DNA of 64,000 nucleotides, taken from contig CM030933.1 of NCBI GenBank assembly GCA_018136815.1, positions 4,077,741-4,141,740 of the forward strand. Reading direction: 5' to 3'. Source of the DNA: Isochrysis galbana (lineage: Eukaryota > Haptophyta > Isochrysidales > Isochrysidaceae). Shown here one piece after another: positions 1-10,312 of this stretch. Under the pieces are notes generated by a model. That model was not told where the DNA came from and searched no databases. It saw only the letters and a program-made list of their open reading frames with translations. Position numbers and translations under genes: made by a program. The first letter of the stretch is position 1. Each line of letters begins with the position of its first letter.

Positions 1-103
1 TTAATTGTTAAGATCTTTTAGGTATAAGTAAGATGTTTTTTATTTTAAGAGCGGAGAGTTCTATTTTGGCCAACGTAAAACGTTGGCAAGGGAGCGCCGT
101 GCG

Positions 104-2254
104 ATGGAACCTTGCAGCAGAACGGGCACTCCTGGCGACATCGTGACGGTACTTACCACTTGGGGAGATGGCTCACGAGGAGCTCTCGGTCACGGGACCC
201 GGAATAATGAGATTCTTCCGCGCATTGTCACGTCCCTCTTGCCGCGCCGCCTGCATGCAGTCTCCTGCGGTGGTGGCGCCACCTTCGTCCAGGCTGTCGG
301 CGGCGAAGTCTTTTCCTGCGGGAGCTCGTCCTACGGTCTTCTTGGCCAAGGCTCGAATGAGGGCGTGCTCTGCAGTCCACAGCCAGTGCGCAAATTCCAA
401 GGACATGAGTTAATCTCCATAACATGCGGTGATAGACATGCTGCAGCAGTGGGTGCATTGGGAGAGTTTTTCATGTGGGGCGAGGGTGGTGATGGGCAAC
501 TTGGCTCTCTATCCGGGGAGCTCCCTCTGAACATCCCGCGTACTTCGAATGATGTGGTTGAGTGCGCGCGCGCAACTGCTGATGCCAAGGTGAGGTTCGG
601 TATCTCTCATGCTGAGGCAGTGGACAACATAGAGGCAGCTTCCAAGGCTTTGGCTGTTGCCTGTGGCTCGTTCCACACTCTTGCCCTTGCGCAATCGGGC
701 GCGGTCTACTCATGGGGTTTGGAAGGGTCTCCTCAATTAGGACAGGGAGAGAATACGCATGCTCCTGTCAAGCTTGCACAGCTCGCCAAGGGCCATGCAG
801 CAGAGACATCAAGACCTAATAGAAAGTCCGATTCGGCCGTTGATGAGATGGTGACTTCAGACCCTACCACAGTCGTACCAGGAGCGCCTGACAAAGATAC
901 CCCACATGTGACGTCTAGGCCTTCTGGAGCACCTGCGCGAGTGCCTGTCGTCCGTTCAGTGCGTTACATTTCAGCAGGTGTGGGGCACTCCGCAGCACTG
1001 TCAGCTAAGGGGCGGTTGTGGATGTTTGGCGCAAATGGAGATGGACAACTCGGTATGGGATATGCAGGTGGGCACGAATTTCTTCCCAGGCGCGTGCCAT
1101 CACTGATGTCCGTGAAGGTTGATGCAGTATCGTGCGGCGCCTTCTTCACTGCTCTTATAATTGATGGTGGCGCGCTACTAACCTTTGGCGCCAATGAATG
1201 CGGCCAGCTTGGTCATGGCAGTAACCAACCCGAGGTTGAGCCTCGTCTAGTCCACACACTCAAAGGCAATCCGGTCTCAAAAATCGCGTGCGGAGCCTAC
1301 CATCTTGCCGCACTCACGTCAGCCGGCACCTTGTATATGTGCGGGCGTAATGGGGATGGGGAACTCGGTCTGGGAGATATTCGTGGTTTGAACCAAACAC
1401 TACCTCAGCAGCTACCTCTCTTTGGAGAGGCCGGCGTGGCAACTCTTTCGCTCTCTTGCGGCTCCTTCCACACTGCGGCAATCGTCAGACTGCACAGGGT
1501 GCGTCTCTCAGAACTATTGGGCAGACACTCTGCGGCGATGCTCGAAGCTCGAGCTTTCCCGTCTGCTCCTACAAAAACACTCGTGCAATTTATGGCGTCC
1601 CCCGAGCGGAGCTCTAAACGTCTTACTTCTTCAGCAATCATTGCCGCTCGGCGCTGCAACTACAGCCAGGCTTTTCGGCCTCTTGATACGGATCTTGTTC
1701 ACCACGGCAGCGTCAGCCTAGAACAGTCAGTGGGCGGGGTGGAGCACAAGATGGAACCAAACCAACGTGTACAAGAGCTCGACGCGGAGCTTGACAGATT
1801 GCATGACCGACTAACAAGACCACTTTGCGGCCGTGTAACTAGCGTTGCTCAGGCCTTCCGCATGGGGCGTTCTCAATCTCTGTTTGTGGCAGCAGCACGT
1901 GATCTTTCTTGCTCCACCGATAGCGCGAAGGGACGACGAACAAGCGAGCAGAGTGCACGCTCATTAGCTGGTAGATCGAATTCCACATCGCCGCTCCCTC
2001 GCATTCCTCGATCCGACCACAACGACTCATCCCACTCTTTCCCCATGACAAACGTGACATCAGATTCGCCCTCCGCTTTACGTCGTAGAAGTCGCCAAGG
2101 CGGTCTACATGCCTCTGTTTCTCAGCCAGAATTGTCGACGACGAGGATGTACGGTTCATTCTGCCACGTCTCATCGCAAGAGAGCGGACCAAGTAGCCCG
2201 ATCACCACCATGCTAGTACGCCCCGCGCTACCCCGATCGCGTCGGGACGTTTGA
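104..2254 (+). CDS. RCC1-repeat (beta-propeller) protein
   Basis: Intronless 716-residue frame. The ATG at 104 is chosen because the frame upstream of it opens only on a TTG. About seven RCC1-type blades lie in residues 10-460, visible as recurring motifs such as WGDGSRGALGHG, CGSSSYGLLGQG, WGEGGDGQLG, FGANGDGQLGMG, FGANECGQLGHG and CGRNGDGELGLG, each followed by a conserved SCG(S/A)xH(T/S)xA strand. The last 250 residues are Ser/Arg-rich and low in complexity. RCC1 propellers act in Ran GEFs and in many scaffold or E3 proteins; nothing here singles out Ran exchange, and the basic tail could serve localisation. A short hairpin (CCAACG-TAAAA-CGTTGG, 70-86) sits just before the start codon. An extra 5' exon outside the window cannot be excluded. 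Confidence 0.88.
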   Translation: MEPCSRTGTPGDIVTVLTTWGDGSRGALGHGTRNNEILPRIVTSLLPRRLHAVSCGGGATFVQAVGGEVFSCGSSSYGLLGQGSNEGVLCSPQPVRKFQGHELISITCGDRHAAAVGALGEFFMWGEGGDGQLGSLSGELPLNIPRTSNDVVECARATADAKVRFGISHAEAVDNIEAASKALAVACGSFHTLALAQSGAVYSWGLEGSPQLGQGENTHAPVKLAQLAKGHAAETSRPNRKSDSAVDEMVTSDPTTVVPGAPDKDTPHVTSRPSGAPARVPVVRSVRYISAGVGHSAALSAKGRLWMFGANGDGQLGMGYAGGHEFLPRRVPSLMSVKVDAVSCGAFFTALIIDGGALLTFGANECGQLGHGSNQPEVEPRLVHTLKGNPVSKIACGAYHLAALTSAGTLYMCGRNGDGELGLGDIRGLNQTLPQQLPLFGEAGVATLSLSCGSFHTAAIVRLHRVRLSELLGRHSAAMLEARAFPSAPTKTLVQFMASPERSSKRLTSSAIIAARRCNYSQAFRPLDTDLVHHGSVSLEQSVGGVEHKMEPNQRVQELDAELDRLHDRLTRPLCGRVTSVAQAFRMGRSQSLFVAAARDLSCSTDSAKGRRTSEQSARSLAGRSNSTSPLPRIPRSDHNDSSHSFPMTNVTSDSPSALRRRSRQGGLHASVSQPELSTTRMYGSFCHVSSQESGPSSPITTMLVRPALPRSRRDV

Positions 2255-2551
2255 ATCCTTTGAAATATGAGAGCACAACTTACGTGACTATGAGGGCATG
2301 TGGTGCTGTCAAACATCGAGCGCTTTTGCGGATCTGCTACCAGGGTCTCAATGAAAAAGACGGATATCAGCGTAGAACCACCCCTCTCTCTATGTCGGTT
2401 GGTTGATAATGATAAGCGGCTGGTTTGCCCTCCATTTCAAACCACCTCCTCACCTCCTACGCCTACGCCGGACATCATCAGCCTACCTGTGCCAGGCAAG
2501 TATTCTTTTGTGTTCAGTGGGCGCCACGTTGTTGCATGTGAATAATAAATA

Positions 2552-3248
2552 ATTTTTAATTTTTTAACAAATTTTTATGGGTCGCGGCGCGGCAAAGGAA
2601 TGGGACTAGCGCGCACACAAGACAGGACTCCCTGCCGCGGCGAGCGCAAGCACCCTTCCCCCTTATGCCACCCAGCTCTTCACTAGCTTACTACCTGCGC
2701 TAGCCGGAGCACCCCTCCCTCCACACTCAAACAGCCCCCCACGCCAGGATCCTGTTTTGGTCTCGCAGGCAAGGGGGCCTAATGGGAGGGAGAGGAGCAA
2801 CTCCTCAAAGAGGAGCTTTGGGGAAGGAGATGTTTGAGTGGGGGCGCTATACCCTTGCGCTAGGCATGGGCAGCGACGCCGCCTCAACACATGTCCTCCC
2901 TCTGGCCTTGAGTCGAATTTTTTGGTGTTTGAAACCGAGGGCGAGGGGGTTTGTGCTTCTTGGGTTGGTTGTAGTGGGATGAGGGAGTGGGAGATGGAGT
3001 GAAGTGTTGAAAGAGGGCCCAAGGCAGGGCACTGAGTTGTAGGTACTTGTGGCCCACAAGCGTGGGGTGAAAACGGGAAGTGTATCAACATGTGTCTTGA
3101 ATTGAAATTTTTGGTGCTTTGAACAGAGGGCGGGGGGGTTCGTGCTGTTTGGGTTGGTTGAAGTGTGAAGGGGGAGTGGGAGAGGGAGTCTAGTGTTGAA
3201 AGAGGGCCCAAGGCAGGGCACTGAGTGATTGGTACTAGTGGCCCACAA
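2552..3248. mobile_element. Insertion E1 with 19-bp target-site duplication
   Basis: The 697-bp segment is bounded by a perfect 19-bp direct repeat, TGCATGTGAATAATAAATA, at 2533-2551 and 3249-3267, as expected for a retroposed insertion. The left end is A/T-rich (2552-2576), so the sense strand may be minus with an A-rich tail. Positions 2586-2708 match 22617-22741, so this is a dispersed family. No reading frame with recognisable homology is present. Confidence 0.7.
2911..3248. repeat. Two imperfect ~175-bp tandem units inside E1
   Basis: The stretch beginning TTGAGTCGAATTTTTTGGTG recurs from about 3097 as TTGAATTGAAATTTTTGGTG. Both units contain the same GAAAGAGGGCCCAAGGCAGG and CACTGAGT segments and both end near GTGGCCCACAA. 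Confidence 0.75.
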
Positions 3249-3267
3249 TGCATGTGAATAATAAATA

Positions 3268-3660
3268 GGGCCATGGCAATACTTGTAGCGAAAATCGCCC
3301 AAACTTGTCGGCCAAACTTGTAGCATTCTTGTGCACGCGCGAAAATGCTTCCACCAACCACCACACATTTCCCTTCAAAAACACTAAAATAAAAACCCGT
3401 ATTCGTATTCCGAGACCGAGACGCGAGACGCTCCGGCCCTTGCGGTCCAAGAGAGTGTCCACCAGATATTCATTATCTTGTAGTGGGTCACCGTCCGAGA
3501 GCGTACGTATAGTAGGGTCGTAGATTGGTAATATGAACATGTATGCGTAGTGTGTTCGCGGGGGGGCCGGCGGAGGTGTCGTTCCGTCAATTGTGGGACA
3601 TCAGTCGAATTGAGCGATCAAATGTCCACAGTTATTTAAAATTAAATAAGGGCTAGCACT
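3268..3660. other. Intergenic stretch with no recognised gene
   Basis: No coding signal or repeat copy was recognised here. The short overlapping frames on both strands have no domain or compositional support. Confidence 0.5.
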
Positions 3661-4289
3661 GCGTGCCCCCCCCCTTCCCCCTCCCTTCGCCTCTCACCGA
3701 CCTACCAGAGAGAGAAGGCTCCTACTGCCTGCCTCCCTCCTCCCTCCTCGCTCACCCTCCAGCTCTCTCCTCGCCCTCGTCTTCCTCACGATGGTGGCGA
3801 CTCGGCGCGCATCGGTACGGTCCTCCGTCCTCTCGTCTCGTGCTCCTGCTCGCTGGTTTCGTTCGACTCGCTCGACACGGCCACCTGTCGACTGGACGCC
3901 AAGCGCAAGCGCTGCTCGCACGACTCGTTCCTCCTCCTGCTCCAATGGCGCGGCGGAGGAGGCGGAGCCTGTTCGCGTTCCTGATGCCGAGGAGGAGGCC
4001 CTTTCCCCGACCGAGGAGGCCACCATCACCACCACCGACGAGGACCCCGGGCCTGTGGGAGGAGAAGAGAAGAACGAGAACAGTGCGTCGGACGCTCCAG
4101 GCCGTCTTCTTCCCATCGCGCCCCCCTTAGGCTTAGGGGCGGAGGGCGAGAACGCGCCCGCGGCGACCCCTAGAGCCCTCCAACTCGACTTCACAAAAGG
4201 CTCATTTACTATATATATAATCTGATTCGATAATCAAGAAACCGAGGCCCGTCCACCCATTTGCCCCTTTCGTCAACGTTCCGCCGCCG

Positions 4290-5129
4290 ATGTCCGCCGC
4301 CTCCCCAGGGCTGAGCGCGGTGGAGCTGCGCTGCATGGAAATGATCCAATCCATGGCCGCGCAGTTCACCAAGCAGCTCGCCGCGGTCACCGAGGCGATC
4401 GAGAAGGGTGCCCCCGCTTCACGGGCTGCATCCATCGCCTCCAAACCTGGGGGAGGAGAGCCCGCACAAACTGAAGCGCCACAACCACCCACGTCGTCGC
4501 CTCGACCTCCCCCGAAACCCCCGAAAGCCCCCAAAGGCCGTAAAGGCCATCGCCACCGGCGCCACCGCTCACCGAGCCCCTCGTCGTCTTCGTCCGATTC
4601 GTCGCATTCGTCGCGGTCGTACTCAGGCTCGGGCGCTACCAGCAGCCCGTCTGACGCCAGCGATTCAGAATCGGGTGACTCAGAACACCCGCGCCACCGG
4701 ACGCGCCGCCACCACCACGGCCGCGGCCAAACCGACCGGAAGCGGCACGACCGTCACAAGGGCCGGCCGCCCAAGGCCGCTACGGATTCGTCCCGCTCCA
4801 AGCCCCGCCGCTCCCTCTACGGAGACCTGGCTAAGCCTGAGGGCCAGACGGGCCCGGAAAAGCGGCGCCTCTGCCGCTCCTCCGCGGTCGCCGAATTTCC
4901 CCCCCGCGGTCGCCGAATTTCCCCCGCGGTCGCCGAATGTCCCCCCCGCGGTCGCCGAACGGTTTCCCCCGCGCGGAGCTCTCTTACCGACCGTCCGCAA
5001 GCCCTCGTCTTCCCCACGGAACACTTGCAAAGCACTGACCTGACTCTTCCAAGCGTTTGTAACAGGGCCAGCCGTGTAATAGTTGGGCGTCCGCCACACC
5101 GCCTAAACCCTCAGGTAAAACTCTCGTAA
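4290..5129 (+). CDS. Putative gag-like basic, Ser/Arg-rich protein
   Basis: Frame of 279 residues with an N-terminal helical segment (ELRCMEMIQSMAAQFTKQ) followed by Pro-, Ser- and Arg/His-rich low-complexity sequence and a short RSLYGDLAKPE motif. This layout resembles the nucleic-acid-binding first protein of a retrotransposon, but no zinc knuckle or protease is present and no downstream polymerase is attached. It is preceded (3663-4250) and followed (5130-6250) by pyrimidine-rich, gene-poor sequence like that at 22746-23390 and 58400-59030. It could equally be a host RS-type protein or non-coding. The C-terminal part runs through a 22-bp tandem repeat. Confidence 0.3.
   Translation: MSAASPGLSAVELRCMEMIQSMAAQFTKQLAAVTEAIEKGAPASRAASIASKPGGGEPAQTEAPQPPTSSPRPPPKPPKAPKGRKGHRHRRHRSPSPSSSSSDSSHSSRSYSGSGATSSPSDASDSESGDSEHPRHRTRRHHHGRGQTDRKRHDRHKGRPPKAATDSSRSKPRRSLYGDLAKPEGQTGPEKRRLCRSSAVAEFPPRGRRISPAVAECPPRGRRTVSPARSSLTDRPQALVFPTEHLQSTDLTLPSVCNRASRVIVGRPPHRLNPQVKLS
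4881..4980. repeat. ~22-bp tandem repeat (CCGCGGTCGCCGAATTTCCC)
   Basis: Four near-identical units of CCGCGGTCGCCGAA followed by a variable C-run. Differences in C-run length shift the reading frame from unit to unit. Confidence 0.85.
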
Positions 5130-6480
5130 AAGAGAGAAGAGAGGGGACTATTACACTGAATCCTGCGGTCTTGCGGACTGCCGTGCCGACCGCCGATTCT
5201 TCACCTCACAGTCCGGACGGGTGTGGCTCCCCCTAATTGCTTATTTGTCTTGTCTTTGCTTTCTGCACGTTTCCATCTGTTTCGCTCACCTCTACCTCGC
5301 GAGGACGCTCGATTCTAGCAGGGGGGTGTCGCATCCGCGATCGACTTCCGACCTTAGGCGTCTTCGAGCCCAGTCGTTCTTGTTGCCGCGGAGTTTTACT
5401 CGTAAATTGTAGAACTCTTCACTCGTAACTCGCCCCTCGCTCCTTGCCGTTGCGCCCCTTTGTGGCCTGTCTCGCTCCTGTTTCGCTCCTTTGCACCTTG
5501 GGCCTTGCTCTGCCTTTGGTCCCTCCTTGCTGTCGTTCCCCCGCGCTCGTTCTCGCTCTCGTCGTAGGTGTTCGTCGCTGCGGACCTTTCCCCCGCGCGA
5601 AGCCTACCCTCTCGCCCCTTCCGGTTTACGCTCGTAGATTCCCTCCTTACTTTCTACCTACTCGTTCGCGGTAACCGCCGTTCGCCGTCGGCTCTTCCGT
5701 CGCATCGTCGCTCTCTTGTCGGCTTTCTCTTCCTTGTTTCCTTCCTTCTGTGTCTTCCCCGCCCAGGTGGGAAAAATACGTTAGTGTGGAGGAATGTTGG
5801 GTGAAAGTCGAGTGTGCGTGTCTCGGATTGTTGTCGGACTCGTCGGATTGGTACCCTGTCGGCCTCTGTCGCCCTCGTCCCTCGCCCCAGTCGCTCCTCG
5901 CTCCCTCGTTCTCGCTCTCGCTCTCGCTCAGTCGTAACGAGCAATCTTACAACACCAACCAAATCCACTCACTCACCCACTCACCCTCGCTATCAGCCAT
6001 GTCCGCTCCGTCTTCGCGCTCGCCCTCGCCACTGCCCGCCATCCATCCTCCAACCATGGAAGATGGAAGATGGTCTGCCCGTCCCGCCCGCCAATGGCCA
6101 AAATGCCGTGCCTGCCGCCGCCTACCTTCCGTCCCGTTCGGTCCCTCCTGTTCCATCCGTAACCTCCAATCCGTCAATTTGGCCTTTGGCCTCCGGCCAA
6201 ATTAGGCCAAATACGGCAAATGTTTCCCAGCTACCATCTAGGATGAGGGCTACAGCCCCGCACCACTAGGAGTAGGGGTAAACGAGCAACAACAAAACAA
6301 AACAAGAAACCTCGAAACCTCGAAAACTCTAATGTACCCCTCTCAGCAGCCAAAACCAGTGGAAGAGGAAGGAGGAAGACTGAGAGAGAGAGAGAGAGAG
6401 AACCTCCTACTCTCTCTCTTCTCTCTCCCATTCCCTCGCGCGCGCGCTTCATCCCACCTCCTCTCGCCTGCCCTCCTTCC
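5130..6480. other. Pyrimidine-rich spacer without a supported gene
   Basis: TC-rich sequence with stretches such as CTCGTTCTCGCTCTCGCTCT near 5908. Overlapping frames exist in several phases but none shows a domain. A (GA)9 run lies near 6385-6402. The style matches other retroelement-associated leaders in the window, so I treat it as probable decayed element sequence plus the promoter region of the following gene. Confidence 0.4.
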
Positions 6481-6515
6481 CCGCCGGCCCCTCCCTCCCG
6501 CCGGCCACCCGGCGG

Positions 6516-7814
6516 ATGAAGGGCAACAAGAGCGCCGCAAGGCTCAACAACGACGCAGTGGCCGAAGCACAGGCCAAAGCACTCCAAGAAGAGCTTACCA
6601 GGGTGCAGGCAGCGGGGAGCAGTCAGTTGCCAGCTTCGGGCGGAGTATCAGACGGAGTCGCATTGCTCTGCGACGCAGCAGCGCGCGGCGATGTGGCGGC
6701 GATGCGCCGCATCGTTCGCGAGCGCGGCGTCGATGTGAATTCGAGCGATCACGATCATCGCACGGCATGCCACCTCGCAGCGACCACTGGTTCAGTGGCA
6801 GCGCTCCAGTTCCTGATCGATGAGTGCTCTGCACATCCAAACCCTGTGGATCGCTGGGGACACACTCCCCTCGACGAGGCGATGGCAGCCAAGCACCCGA
6901 AGGCCGACAAGTTTCTACGAAGGCGCGGCGGTGCCTTGGGCCTCGCGAGTGAGCGCTTCCTGTCCTCGGGCTCCTCAGGGTCAAGGCTCACAACATCCAC
7001 TGCTGCGGCCTCTACTAGCAATGCATCTGCTGCCACACATAGCAGTGGTATCCAGTCTTCTTTTCTCCGTTGGCCACGGCGTGTAGCGCAGAGCAGCAGC
7101 TTGCAGGTTTCTTCACACTTGGAAGTGTCACAGCCGCAAGCTACTCTTTTCCAGGTGCCCAGGCGAGAAATGGTGGGGCCACACACCTTGACTTTGATCA
7201 AGATGGGTTGGCTGCGTAAGCTCTCCAAAGGGGGTTGGACAGCGAATTGGAATCGGCGTTTCTTTGCTCTCGCGGGCTCTACACTCTTCTACGCCGACAA
7301 TGAAGATAAAATCACCTTTCAGCCGAAAATATTTGCTGAGCTCCGCTCGCTCAACGTGCTGCAGATTGATCATGCTGAGAGCGAATTCAGCTACCCCCAC
7401 CTCTTTGCTCTTAGCGATGCAACTGGCGAAGGCGCGCTATATCTATCGGCCTCATCGGACAGCGATCGCCTTGGGTGGATGCGTGCTATTGCTTCAGTCA
7501 GGCTTGCTCCTGCGTGCGATGTGGGCCGACTCTCCGATCTTTTCATGTTGCGGCAGAGGCAGCTCGATGACTTGGCAGGCGTTTGCTATGGAGAAGCGAA
7601 CTCTACCCCATCCTATGCAAGGGGTACTCCAAACCCGTATTTTGGCCCTAAAGATTTAGCATTCTCGCAGTGGGCTCCGATGCTCTATCAGGACAATTCT
7701 ACTTCTGCTTTGAGGCGCTCGGCATCTGTCGACTACTCTGAGACGCCATCGTGGGTGCAGTCATGGCTCAAGTGCTTACCCGTTCAAGTGCAAAAGTGTT
7801 TGCGAAACATCTGA
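6516..7814 (+). CDS. Ankyrin-repeat and PH-domain protein
   Basis: Intronless frame of 432 residues. Residues ~45-140 form ankyrin repeats (ALLCDAAARGDVAAMRRIV, RTACHLAATTGSVAALQFLI, WGHTPLDEAM). After a Ser/Thr-rich linker, residues ~230-327 form a pleckstrin-homology domain starting MGWLRKLSKGG, with the basic NWNRRFFAL strand and the closing helix containing the conserved Trp (SDRLGWMRAIASV). PH domains usually bind phosphoinositides or proteins at membranes, and ankyrin repeats bind proteins, so a membrane-recruited adaptor is the natural inference. No enzymatic domain is visible. The start is the first ATG after a GC-rich leader; the N-terminus carries a short basic helix. Confidence 0.85.
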   Translation: MKGNKSAARLNNDAVAEAQAKALQEELTRVQAAGSSQLPASGGVSDGVALLCDAAARGDVAAMRRIVRERGVDVNSSDHDHRTACHLAATTGSVAALQFLIDECSAHPNPVDRWGHTPLDEAMAAKHPKADKFLRRRGGALGLASERFLSSGSSGSRLTTSTAAASTSNASAATHSSGIQSSFLRWPRRVAQSSSLQVSSHLEVSQPQATLFQVPRREMVGPHTLTLIKMGWLRKLSKGGWTANWNRRFFALAGSTLFYADNEDKITFQPKIFAELRSLNVLQIDHAESEFSYPHLFALSDATGEGALYLSASSDSDRLGWMRAIASVRLAPACDVGRLSDLFMLRQRQLDDLAGVCYGEANSTPSYARGTPNPYFGPKDLAFSQWAPMLYQDNSTSALRRSASVDYSETPSWVQSWLKCLPVQVQKCLRNI

Positions 7815-8038
7815 GCACACTAGTAAACAAGCACCGCCGCCTTGACACTTACTCCTTGGCGCAGGAGGTCCACCCTGGTGTCGAAGCATCCCAGGGGCGG
7901 AAAACAGGGAACTGAGGGGCTTTCTAGACCTTGAACCTGTCTTCAGTTTTGCAGCTTGGCCCTTCGAGTTCACGGCCCGCGAGTTGGCGGCTTAGCGTAG
8001 GTAAGAAGGAATGAGAAAGCACTTGCGGTTACGTATGG

Positions 8039-8154
8039 TAGCTCGGTCACTCACTCATTTTAACCACTTTTTCCCACCTCCCCTGGGTGTCCAAGGATTC
8101 CTTAGGGTCCCCCCCTACCTGCCCCGGCAACTCCCTCCCCCCTCCGAACAACCG
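8039..8154. mobile_element. Solo left end of the TAGCCCGG transposon
   Basis: 116 bp starting TAGCTCGGTCACTCACT and closely matching the left end of the intact element at 8771-8886, including CTGGGTGTCCAAGGATTCCT. Similarity stops abruptly after CCTCCGAAC. No right end was found nearby, so it is a truncated copy. Confidence 0.75.
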
Positions 8155-8577
8155 GGAAAGTGGCACGGAACGCGAATCGGAGGGACGGAGGATGTAAGGA
8201 AGGGCGCGGCGAGCAGATACCGCTTGCTTATGACTTGTATGGACTCGTAGACTCGAAAGGAAGACTCGGAAGACTCGGGGCGTGGGGGTACTCAGGGGGA
8301 GAGAGTCTCGCAGAGCGACTGCAGAACGAGAAGTCGAAGTCATGCCGGTTTATTACCTTAAACGAGCCAACAATGATAGTAACAGCAAAAACAAAATTCG
8401 AATCGCAAATTTCGAGACCAAAATCTGCAAACCTGGACTTGAGACCATGGGGAAACCGAATCTGTGTGTCTTGTGCGTCAGTGGCAACACGGGGAACTGT
8501 TCAATTGTAATTATGAGCGCGTACCTTACACGAATATTCATGCCTACAGCCTTCAGATGGGCAGGAATACAACAGCG

Positions 8578-8770
8578 GCAGGCCTGCAGCTGCCCATTGG
8601 CGACCCTGGAGGCTCATGGAGGCCAGCTCAGGGCTCAGGGGGCAGAGGAGGCTGGGGCTGGGCCCTGGCCTCCCCTGCCTCTCCCTCGCTGGCGCTCCTG
8701 AGCCTCAGGGGCCCCCACGCTGCACCTGTCTGCCTGTCGAACAGGGGGGGAGGAGGGGTTGGAGCAATGG
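8578..8770 (+). repeat. Repeat family A, copy A1 (first part)
   Basis: Matches the reverse complement of 63590-63760 almost throughout (GGAGGCCAGCTCAGGG, TGGGGCTGGGCCCTGGCCTC, CACGCTGCACCTGTCTGCCT). It is interrupted after GCAATGG by the transposon at 8771 and resumes at 9682. Confidence 0.85.
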
Positions 8771-9681
8771 TAGCCCGGTCACTCACTCTTTTTAACCACT
8801 ATTTCCCACCTCCCCTGGGTGTCCAAGGATTCCTTAGGGTCCCCCCCTACCTGCCCCGGCAACTCCCTCCCCCCTCCGAACGACCCCCTCCCGCCCCACG
8901 AAGGGCAATGGCGTCGGTGAGGGACCCCCCTCCCTTCCCCCGCGCGTGGCGGTGGCGGCGATTGGCGTGGCTGCTCGGGCGGCATATTCGAATATGGTGC
9001 CTGGTAGGGGATTCTATCGTAGTGGATGACCGAGAAAGCGCCGGCAGCGCGCTCGGTAGAGGTGGGAAGTTGGGTGTTCGAACGCATCTCGGTACGTTAC
9101 CGTTTAGGCGGTTTTTTCGCCAATGCCGATATTCGACAAGATGTGCGAGGCTGGAGAGGGGAATTGGCTCGGCCATTAGAGCAGCATATCTTGATTTAAC
9201 GTTTTCTGCTGTCCTAGTTGAAATGGATGAAAGAAAAGACCATGCCGTCCGCCCGGTCGCGGTGCCAAATTAGCCGCTCTAGCCCTCGGTGACTAGTGCT
9301 TCACGTAAGCGTCTTGAGTTTTGTGATACTTTCGTACACATTGAAGTGCAAAATTATGAGTTTGACTTAGGGTCCAGTGTGCAAAGAACCACCCCTTGTA
9401 GACCCAGTGAGTTGGCGTCAAAATTTTTCTCGTCATTCCATGTTTGTGCCTCGCATGAAGGGCCTCACTAAAAATATACCGGAGGGGGGCCCGACTGTAT
9501 TTCGCGCACCGTCTTCGAAGGCCTGAAATTCGGCATTTGGCATTTTTCGAAAACTTCGCCGGGGAACCCCCAATTTTTTTTGCTGATCCATCCTACCGGA
9601 ACCTATAGGGAGCTTATTTAGCCCTTCATTTACCCATAATTGCTGGTGCCCTCCGCACCCCCATAGTGAGTGACCGGGCTA
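8771..9681. mobile_element. Non-autonomous DNA transposon, 911 bp, 7-bp TSD
   Basis: Starts TAGCCCGGTCACTCACT and ends with its exact inverse AGTGAGTGACCGGGCTA (17-bp terminal inverted repeats). It is flanked by GCAATGG at 8764-8770 and 9682-9688. The uninterrupted copy of the host repeat (63368-63836, minus strand) reads GGAGCAATGGGCTGG at this point, so removing the element plus one GCAATGG restores the empty site exactly. No transposase frame is visible inside, hence non-autonomous. The TSD length and TIR do not let me assign a superfamily. Confidence 0.88.
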
Positions 9682-9893
9682 GCAATGGGCTGGCCACGCC
9701 GGGCCAGGATGGGCGAATCAGGCGAGCCTGTCAGTGGGGGAGAGGGCCAGCGGTCAGCAGGGCAGTGGCCTCCTGGCAAGCCATCAGGCGTGCCAGGAGG
9801 ATGGGTGGTTCCTCCCCCATGGCAGGGGAGGAGTGGAGAGAGGGGGGGGCTCGTGCCCCCCCATGGGCGAGCTAAGTATAAACTTAGTTGCCC
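9682..9893 (+). repeat. Repeat family A, copy A1 (second part)
   Basis: Continues A1 after the transposon: CAGGCGAGCCTGT, TGGTTCCTCCCCCATGGCAG, a G7-CTCGT-C7 hairpin and the terminal CTAAGTATAAACTTAG hairpin. The same module occurs in copies A2, A3 and A5. Confidence 0.85.
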
Positions 9894-9926
9894 CTAATCC
9901 CTAATAACTAATAAAAGAAAAAGAAC

Positions 9927-10312
9927 GCCGGTTTGACCGCCCTAGCTTGTACCTTTCTCGGGAATGGCAACGATTGGGAGAATCAGAATTTCGCCTTTGC
10001 CTTTGGCGATGGGGATGGGGGAGCATCAGAGTTTTTTATTGTTGCGTTAGTGTAGCCTTAATGCTGCGGGACCGTAGCCCCTCGCTCGACGGCAACGGAG
10101 CCCCTACCCCGCGACGGGGGTGTGCGCGGTTGGTGCATGGTTCGTCCGATGTTGTGACTAGGGATGCTAGCCAACAAGATGCTCTACAAGACTACAATTA
10201 CAAACGCCCTCCCCCGCGATGGGGGTGTGCGCGGTTGGCGCATGGCTCGTCCGGTGTATGTGGCTACGAATGCTAGCTAACGAGATGTCCTACGACGCTA
10301 TAAGTTCTAACG
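9927..10312 (+). repeat. Repeat family F, copy 1 with partial tandem duplication
   Basis: Matches 47706-47886: GTTTGACCGC, then CGGCAACGGAGCCCCTACC, GGGGGTGTGCGCGGTTGG and AACAAGATGCTCTACAAGAC. About 95 bp (9953-10047) are extra relative to the other copy. The last ~105 bp (10207-10312) repeat the GGGGGTGTGCGCGGTTGG segment in tandem. Confidence 0.75.

Noticed and set aside
2663-3364. 233-residue minus-strand frame with two similar halves
   Set aside because: The halves reflect the ~175-bp tandem repeat inside insertion E1, and the frame crosses the TSD boundary into flanking DNA.
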